Below, piece by piece: positions 61,811 to 64,000 of a DNA stretch of 64,000 bases. A model generated the notes under the pieces. That model was not told where the DNA came from. It was given only the letters and a program-made list of their open reading frames with translations, and did no database searches. The position numbers and the translations under genes were made by a program. Every line of letters begins with the position of its first letter. Position 1 is the stretch's first letter. Origin of the DNA: Bacillota bacterium (lineage in GTDB: Bacteria; Bacillota; Clostridia; Tissierellales; Sedimentibacteraceae). The stretch covers positions 21,357-85,356 of the forward strand of contig JAEWJT010000006.1 of NCBI GenBank assembly GCA_023386345.1, in the 5' to 3' direction.

Positions 61811-63556
61811 ATGAAAGCAAAAAAGATAGTATGTTTTTTATTAGCACTGGTAATGATGTTCTCAGTAGTAGGATGTGCAAAAGACAACGCACCGGTAGAT
61901 AATAAAACAGATGAAACAAAGAAAGACGAAACTAAAAAAGATGAAACTAAAAAAGATGAGGTAAAATTATCAGATAAACAAGAATTAATTATATCAACAG
62001 GCTCGGATGTTTTGACTATGGATCCTTCAATGTCAGGTACTATACCAGACTGGGCTGGGCAAGCCTTAGTATATGAAAACCTAGTTACACTAAAATCAAA
62101 TGAAACAAATGGTTCAACTATTGTACCTGGTGTTGCTAAAGAATGGAAGGTAAGTAATGATGGACTAACTTATACTTTCTATCTTAGAGATGATGCTAAG
62201 TGGGCTGATGGTGTTCCTGTAACAGCAAAAGATTTTGAATATACTTGGAGAAGAACATTTGATAAAAATGCTGGTGCTGCTTATACATGGATGGTAGAAG
62301 ATGTAATAAAAAATGGCAAGAAAGTTTATGCGGGAGAATTACCACTTGAAGAGTTAGGTGTTAAGGCATTAGACGATAAAACACTTGAAATTACACTAGA
62401 GAAGCCATCGCCATTCTTCTTGCAATTTGCTGCCTTCCCAACGTATTGTCCAGTTAGAGAAGATTTGATTGCTAAATTTGGTACTGAGTATGGATCAAGC
62501 CCTGAAAAAACAGTAGGAAATGGTGCTTTTGTATTAAAATCATGGAATCCTGGTTCAAGTTATGTATATGAAAAGAATGAAAATTATTGGAACAAAAATG
62601 AAGTATACTTAACTAAAGTAACTAGACAGATTATAACTGAAACAAATACCGTAGCTCAGGCTTTATTATCTAACGAAGTTGATATTGCTGGAATGGATAA
62701 ACCTGAATGGAATGATAAAATTGATGCGACTGGTATTTACAATGTAACTGAATTACCTGGTTCTGGTATAGAAAACTTCATATTCAATTGTGCAGATCCG
62801 ATATTAAAAAATCAAAAGATAAGATTAGCACTTTCACTTGCATATGATAGAGAAGCTTTTAATAGAGATATACTTGATGGAAAGTCGTTGGCTTTATATT
62901 CTATGGTTCCATCTGTAATAGCTGTAGGTAATTTAAACTATGCAACAGCTGTTAATCATGAAAATGAATATATTAAAGTTTTAAAAGAAAAGAATGATCC
63001 AAAACAATTGTTATTAGAAGGAATGAAGGAATTAGGTTTAGGTGATGATCCATCTAAGCTTGAAATCCACTATATGACCAGAGGAGTATCAGAGTGGAGT
63101 AAAAAAGCTGCTGAATATATGAAACAACAAATGGAAGCTGCTTTAGGAATTAATTTTATAATTGATATGACTGAGTGGAACATCATGTATGATTTGATGA
63201 AAGCTGGAAATTACCAAATAGCTCAGGGTGGCTGGGGTGCTGACTATGATGATCCAAGTACATTCTTAGACAATTACCACTACAAAACTGGATATTATAA
63301 TGAGAAACAAGTGTTCTGGACAGATGCAAAAGCACAAGAATATGCGAAGTTAATAGATGATGCTAAGGCTGCTACTGATGATCAAGAAAGAGCTAATTTA
63401 TACGTTAAAGCTGAAAAAATATTACTTGAAGAAGCTCCAGTATCTCCTCATTATACAGGTAAATCTAGAACATTAGTTGGAAAATATGTTGATGGATATT
63501 ATCCAAATCCATTTGTATACCAAAACTATGTTGGAGTTAAGATTTTAGCTAAATAA
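61811..63556 (+). CDS. oppA: Oligopeptide-binding lipoprotein OppA
   Basis: The 581-residue extracellular lipoprotein has a lipobox VVGC (Cys22) after a hydrophobic signal, a charged linker with three TKKDE repeats (about residues 33-52), and an SBP_bac_5 domain (LTYTFYLRDDAKWADGVPVTAKDFEYTW split: GLTYTFYLRDDAKWADG; VTAKDFEYTWRRTF). It captures peptides for OppBCDF. A gap of 74 bases with a small dyad (AGGC/GCCT near 61751) separates it from oppF, as is usual before highly expressed binding proteins. AGGAGG precedes the ATG. Confidence 0.95.
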   Translation: MKAKKIVCFLLALVMMFSVVGCAKDNAPVDNKTDETKKDETKKDETKKDEVKLSDKQELIISTGSDVLTMDPSMSGTIPDWAGQALVYENLVTLKSNETNGSTIVPGVAKEWKVSNDGLTYTFYLRDDAKWADGVPVTAKDFEYTWRRTFDKNAGAAYTWMVEDVIKNGKKVYAGELPLEELGVKALDDKTLEITLEKPSPFFLQFAAFPTYCPVREDLIAKFGTEYGSSPEKTVGNGAFVLKSWNPGSSYVYEKNENYWNKNEVYLTKVTRQIITETNTVAQALLSNEVDIAGMDKPEWNDKIDATGIYNVTELPGSGIENFIFNCADPILKNQKIRLALSLAYDREAFNRDILDGKSLALYSMVPSVIAVGNLNYATAVNHENEYIKVLKEKNDPKQLLLEGMKELGLGDDPSKLEIHYMTRGVSEWSKKAAEYMKQQMEAALGINFIIDMTEWNIMYDLMKAGNYQIAQGGWGADYDDPSTFLDNYHYKTGYYNEKQVFWTDAKAQEYAKLIDDAKAATDDQERANLYVKAEKILLEEAPVSPHYTGKSRTLVGKYVDGYYPNPFVYQNYVGVKILAK

Positions 63557-63893
63557 AATTATTTTAAATAGCTTAGCTTGAATATAAAGTCCCTCCATAA
63601 TTAAAAGATTTTATATTCAGAGGGTATAAAATACATATAATGTATGTTGTTTTATACCCTCTATTTCTTGTATAACATAAATAGCATTTAAGTAATATGT
63701 ATAAGTATTATTAAGCTTATTTATTGACTTGATTTATAAACAATTAAATATATGCTAAGTTTTAATATCAATAAAATGGGTATATTTAATATAATACTTA
63801 CTACACAATGAAATAGTAATTCAAAATATCAATATTATATTTATATTGTGTTATACTTTTAATTTACTGACGCAGAAAGGATAGCAGTTTAAA
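63557..63893 (+). other. Intergenic region between oppA and the glycyl radical enzyme gene
   Basis: It contains a strong terminator (63619-63672), preceded by a TTGAATATAAA/TTTATATTCA dyad, then about 220 AT-rich bases in which TTATACTTTT near 63851 may be a -10. I see no gene or sigma-54 site here. Confidence 0.4.
63619..63672 (+). terminator. Terminator of the opp operon
   Basis: AGAGGGTATAAAA (63619-63631) pairs with TTTTATACCCTCT (63650-63662) and is followed by ATTTCTTG. Confidence 0.85.
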
Positions 63894-64000
63894 ATGAGAG
63901 GTAGTACCGAGAGAACAAAAAGGCTGAGACAGGAGAGTGTAACAACACAGCCAACATTAAGTGTAGAAAGAGCTGTGCTTGAAACGCAGGTTTATAAAGA
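63894..64000 (+). CDS. Glycyl radical enzyme N-terminus, HypD-like (truncated by window end)
   Basis: Only 35 residues are visible: MRGSTERTKRLRQESVTT, then QPTLSVERAVLETQVYK. The R-x-x-R-L-R...S-x-E-R-A pattern is the start of glycyl radical dehydratases and PFL-like enzymes. It is closest in my memory to trans-4-hydroxy-L-proline dehydratase (HypD), which starts ARGTFERTKKLREES. Hydroxyproline is abundant in collagen, so the position after the collagenase and opp genes supports that reading. The catalytic Cys and Gly lie beyond the window. GAAAGGATA with a 12-base spacer precedes the ATG. Confidence 0.6.
   Translation, partial: MRGSTERTKRLRQESVTTQPTLSVERAVLETQVYK

Overview
The window is AT-rich DNA from a low-GC anaerobic member of the Firmicutes. 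A complete selenocysteine-dependent glycine reductase operon, a clostridial Rnf complex, feo iron-uptake genes and sporulation-type SpoIVFA/SpoIVFB homologues point to an amino-acid-fermenting Clostridia. I would guess the Peptostreptococcaceae (Acetoanaerobium/Peptoclostridium-like); that placement is inference from gene content, not from a database match. I see no tRNA, rRNA, CRISPR array or insertion sequence.

Layout. 1-1400 (minus): the 5' part of an acetyl-CoA hydrolase/CoA-transferase gene behind a cobalamin riboswitch. 1736-3462 (minus): a NifX-like protein, an Mrp/NBP35 ATPase and a DUF134 regulator behind a promoter framed by two palindromes. 3.7-11.3 kb: an accessory mix (MATE exporter, GGDEF protein, methyltransferase, LysR/iron alcohol dehydrogenase pair, ParB-like protein, AviRa-type rRNA methylase). 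11.4-17.3 kb: an iron-responsive block (DtxR regulator, FeoA, FeoA, FeoB, FeoB-associated protein, second metalloregulator, DUF2325, DUF3793, flavodoxin) with repeated GTTAG-N6-CTAAC operators. 17.4-22.1 kb: a peroxiredoxin, then a putative redox-sensing module (DRTGG, RsbW-like ATPase, sensory [FeFe]-hydrogenase-like protein, DRTGG, PHP, histidine-kinase-like ATPase). 22.3-27.4 kb: rnfCDGEAB. 27.5-39.9 kb: cell shape, sporulation and housekeeping genes (DUF4321, radC, mreBCD, PBP2, a MinD-like ATPase, spoIVFA/B-like, queG, nth, ogt, trmL). 40.0-48.6 kb: tandem glycine riboswitch and grdX-grdE-grdB-trxB-trxA-grdA-grdC-grdD with in-frame UGA codons in grdB and grdA. 48.8-53.7 kb: NhaC-type antiporter, rpoN and a sigma-54 activator. 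53.7-63.6 kb: a secreted ColG-like collagenase and oppBCDFA, each behind a sigma-54 promoter and a duplicated upstream region. 63.9 kb to the end: the start of a glycyl radical enzyme whose N-terminus looks like trans-4-hydroxyproline dehydratase (HypD).

How the genes may work together. The right 24 kb reads as a collagen-fermentation neighbourhood. Collagen would be cut outside the cell, its Gly/Pro/Hyp-rich peptides imported by Opp, hydroxyproline dehydrated by the glycyl radical enzyme, and glycine reduced by glycine reductase under riboswitch control, with Rnf coupling ferredoxin oxidation to an ion gradient. The two most unusual non-coding signals are a structured leader found before four genes (DUF4321, mreC, PBP2 and the sigma-54 activator) and the duplicated sigma-54 control regions.
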